From Tolypeutes matacus (lineage: Eukaryota > Chordata > Mammalia > Cingulata > Chlamyphoridae), in NCBI GenBank assembly GCA_026826555.1, contig JAKSZT010005175.1:3177302-3241301 (forward strand): a stretch of 64,000 bases of DNA. The letters are read 5' to 3'. Positions 61,026 through 64,000 of this stretch are shown here, piece by piece. The notes beneath the pieces were generated by a model that had not been told where the DNA came from, made no database searches, and saw nothing but the letters and a program-made list of their open reading frames with translations. Within the stretch, counting starts at the first letter, position 1. Each line of letters opens with the position of its first letter. The position numbers were made by a program, and so were the translations under genes.

Positions 61026-61790
61026 GATTATGTAAATGTTACATAAAAAAATTTAGGGGATTCTCATATGACCTACTCCTTCCCATTCCCACACTTTCCC
61101 ACATTAACACATCCTTCATTACTGTGGTACATTTGTTACAATTGATGAACACATGTTGAAGCACCGCCACTAACAGTGGACTATGATTTACCTTATACTT
61201 TACATGCTGTCCCACATAATTTTGTAAGTTATGACAAAATATATAATTGCCTGTATCCATCATTGCAACTTCATGCAGGACAATTCCAGTGTCCCAAAAA
61301 TGTCCCCATATTACAATGTCCCCAAAAGGCCCCTATATTATACCTATTTTCCCTCTCCCTCCCCTCAGAATTTCCAGTGCCTCTGTAGCAATGATAAAAC
61401 TTCTTCCATTGCTAGAATCACAATAAGTCTAGAGTAGAATAATAGTAAGTCTACTTTAGTCCATTGTTCATTCCCTGATCAGGAGGATTTTGGAATGGTG
61501 ATGACCACTCTGTTTCTAATATAGAGAGTGCTTAGATCCCATGGGGCAGATGGATGGAACTGTCTTGCTTAAAGTTGCAGACTTCCTCTGTTCCTTGGGT
61601 TGGGTGTTGTCCATCATCACCACCTTGTTTGTTGTCCTGGGTGAGTCCAATGAACTAGAAGGTGGGTGTTGCAACTCTGCTGAGATTCAGGAACTAGCTG
61701 GTACATGGATGGGCCAAAGATTTAAGTCTCTCGGACATACACCTATCAAGTATAGCACTAAAAATAGATACAAATAGAAGTGTCACAAGA
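61026..61790 (-). mobile_element. LINE-1 3' UTR, minus strand
   Basis: Reverse complement of the same long 3' UTR, running from near its 3' end (GTGGTACATTTGTTACAATT near 61123) to a block like 57060 reversed (near 61700). It lies between L1 pieces whose coordinates skip several hundred bases, so the target was deleted or rearranged. Confidence 0.75.
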
Positions 61791-61918
61791 ATTTAATCCT
61801 GGATATTTTATTAATTTTTATTGCTTTTTTAAATGGAATTTTTATAGCCTCTTGAGAATGTTCTCATCTAGATTATAAAAACAATACAGAATTTTCTTGT
61901 GGATATTCTATCCTGCCA
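61791..61918 (-). mobile_element. LINE-1 ORF2 fragment, left of insertion
   Basis: Reversed ORF2 sequence ending in the 44-bp stretch that is repeated at 62707-62750. It is continuous with 62751-64000 apart from the insertion. Confidence 0.75.
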
Positions 61919-62706
61919 GCTATGCCTGGAATCTCAGTGGAGCTGCAACTCCTACTCTACAGCTCAATGGACTCACCCAAGTCACCTGGTGAGGAGACGA
62001 TGATGCCATCCCAGGGAATGGAGAGAGCCTGCAGCTGCAGGCAAGATAATCCCATCCACCTTATCCATGGGATATAAGCCCACTCTCACTTGGAGCTGGA
62101 GTGGACATCACCATCCCAGACTCCTCAGGACTGGGGGAAGAGCTATGGACTAGAGTGGACTTAATGGTATTCTGTTGTAGACATATTGTGTTTCAAGCAA
62201 TGGAAGAAATTATAACAGTGATGTGGAGCCAGTGGCCACTAAACACTTTTGGGGCAGGGAAGGGAAAAGTAGTTGTAATACAGTGGCTTTTTCAGGACTT
62301 GGGTATTATCCTGAGTGACATAACAATGACAGATATAGGCCATTTTACATCAGCACATACCATGCAGAACTGTGTGGGAGTGTGGTCTACAATGTGAACT
62401 ATGGTCTATGCTTAGTGGCAAAGCCTCAGGATGTGTATATCCATTGCAGGTGATGTGCCACACTAATGAAAGATGTTTATGTGGGATGTTATGGGAGGTG
62501 TGGGAGGTGGGGAACATGGGAATCCTTGTAATTTTTGTGTAACATTTATGTAATCTAAGCATTTTTTAGAATATATATTTTAAAAATAACATTTATGTAA
62601 GCAAATGCACATATATGCATATATATTTATATATCATTTTACAAATATTGGTTTGTATTGTGAAAAATTTGATTTTTACCCCCAAAAAATAAAAATAAAA
62701 GTAAAA
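61919..62706 (+). mobile_element. 5'-truncated LINE-1 3' end with 44-bp direct repeat flanks
   Basis: It matches 39944-40740 of the plus-strand L1, starting CTATGCCTGGAATCTCAGTGG-like and ending in an A-rich AATAAAAATAAAAGTAAAAAT tail. The flanking sequence 61875-61918 is repeated without mismatch at 62707-62750. It interrupts a minus-strand L1 ORF2, which reads through once the insert and one repeat are removed. Confidence 0.93.
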
Positions 62707-64000
62707 ATAAAAACAATACAGAATTTTCTTGTGGATATTCTATCCTGCCACATTACTAAATTAGTTTATTTTCTCTAGTAGCTTTACTTTGGATTTCTCA
62801 GAATTTCTAAATATAAGATTATACCATCTGCACATAGGGAGAGTTTTACTGCCTTGTATCCAAGTTGGAAGTCTTTTATTTCCTTTTCTAACCTAATAAT
62901 TCTTGCCAGAAATTCAAGTAAAATGTTGAATGAAATTGGTTATAGTGGACATCATTCTCTTATTCTTGATTTTAGAGGGCAAGTTTTAAATCTTTATAAT
63001 ATTAGCTGTGGGTTTTTTCAAAATGTTCTTTATCATTTTGATTTAATTTCCTTTTATTTCTAGTTTTCTGAGTGTTTCTTATTAAGAAGCACTGCTTAAT
63101 TATGTGAAATGAATTTTCTGCATGTACTGACATCACATGATTTTTCTTCAAACTATTAATATAGTATATAACATATACTGATTTTCTTATTTTGAATCAC
63201 CCTTGCATATCTAGAATAAACCATGACAATGGTGAGTAATTCTTTTAAAGTGATTTTGTATTTGCTTTATAGCATTTTCTTGATATTTTAAATATATATA
63301 TTGCTAACAGATATTGGTCTGTAATTTTCTTGTGATATTTTTGCCTGGCTTTGGGATTAAGGTGATCCTGACCTCATAGAATGAGATAAGAAGTGTTTTC
63401 CTTGCTTCAAATTTTTGTAGCAATTTTAGCAGGAATGCTATGTTTGGATTGTCTGATAAAATTCATCAGTGAAGCCATCTGGCCTGGGCTTTTCTTTACT
63501 GGGTGATATTTGACTACTGATTCAAAATCTTTCATTGTTGTTGGTCTGTTGAGAAGTTCTCTTTCTTCTTGAGTCAGTGTAAGTAGTTTGTGTGGTTCTA
63601 GGAATTTTTCAATTTCTTCTCATTTATCAAATTTGTTGGAGACTGTTATTCATTGTATCCTCCTTTGCATCTTTTTATTTCTGTGGGGTCAATTGCAATT
63701 GTCCCTCCATTCATTTCTTATTTATTTATTTTCATCCTCTCTCTTTTTTTCTTTGTCTGGCTATTTTAAGTTTTGTCAATTTTATTGATCTTTTCAAAGA
63801 ACCAACTGTTGGTTTCTTTGATGCTCTCTATTGTTCTTTTATTCGCAATTTCATTTATCTCTGCTCTAAGTTTTTGTTATTCTCAGACTCTATTCCCTGT
63901 GGGTTTAGTTTGATCTCCTATTGTGAATTACTCAGATTGTGAAATCTATTTTTTTATTTTTTGGTATAAGCCTTTAGACCTCTGAATTTCCCTCTCACCA
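62707..64000 (-). mobile_element. LINE-1 ORF2 region, minus strand, runs off the window
   Basis: Reversed ORF2 sequence that matches 48336-49400 beyond general L1 similarity, with shared rare variants such as TATCATTTTGATTTAATTT (63030; 48449). The right edge of the window cuts it at the pre-RT/endonuclease side. Confidence 0.88.

Noticed and set aside
1..64000. A previously undescribed multi-gene system.
   Set aside because: I found no intact gene set, operon-like order, or conserved non-repeat ORFs. All long ORFs trace to L1, OR, retroviral or chance frames.

Overview
This is vertebrate nuclear DNA, almost certainly mammalian. It is AT-rich, has no prokaryotic gene structure, and is dominated by LINE-1 (L1) sequence. 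The short interspersed elements at 11871-12262, 25783-25987 and 41729-41906 are tRNA-derived, carry A-box and B-box promoter motifs, and match the DAS-SINE type described from armadillos. The L1 3' ends and MaLR-type LTRs also look xenarthran to me. I read the source as a xenarthran, most likely an armadillo relative; another xenarthran cannot be excluded from sequence alone.

I see no intact protein-coding host gene. The only host gene family present is the olfactory receptor (OR) family, as two broken class II copies on the + strand at 9295-10211 and 45889-46806. They lie in diverged copies of one duplicated block: unit A (5654-12415) and unit D (44285-47800). A third copy is rearranged. Its downstream flank (unit B, 26310-28285) is in direct orientation, its upstream flank (unit C, 29935-31387 plus 40753-41714) is inverted, and its OR gene is missing. 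The window is therefore a decayed fragment of an OR cluster.

Layout: 1-5653 is a near full-length L1 on the minus strand with tandem monomers in its 5' UTR. 5654-12415 is unit A with an OR pseudogene, a class I solo LTR and a SINE pair. 12416-25010 is a pile of minus-strand L1 pieces, an L2 end, an old HAL1/L1-like stretch and MaLR-like LTRs. 25400-26310 is a minus-strand gammaretrovirus-like gag remnant carrying a SINE dimer. 26310-41920 is units B and C, split by a 9.4-kb plus-strand L1 (31388-40752) whose target-site duplication and empty site can both be read here. 41921-44284 is older L1 debris. 44285-47800 is unit D with an OR pseudogene, a hAT transposon and a class II (ERVK-type) solo LTR. 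47805-64000 is nested L1s and LTRs, including a 5'-inverted L1, a duplicated L1/MaLR junction, and an L1 3' end flanked by a perfect 44-bp direct repeat.

Nothing here suggests a new molecular system. The interest is structural: paired empty and filled insertion sites between duplicated units, an L1 with two successive 3' ends, an unusually long target-site duplication, and two LTRs at the same L1 coordinate. Comparisons are by eye; boundaries of old repeats are good to tens of bases unless a target-site duplication is given.
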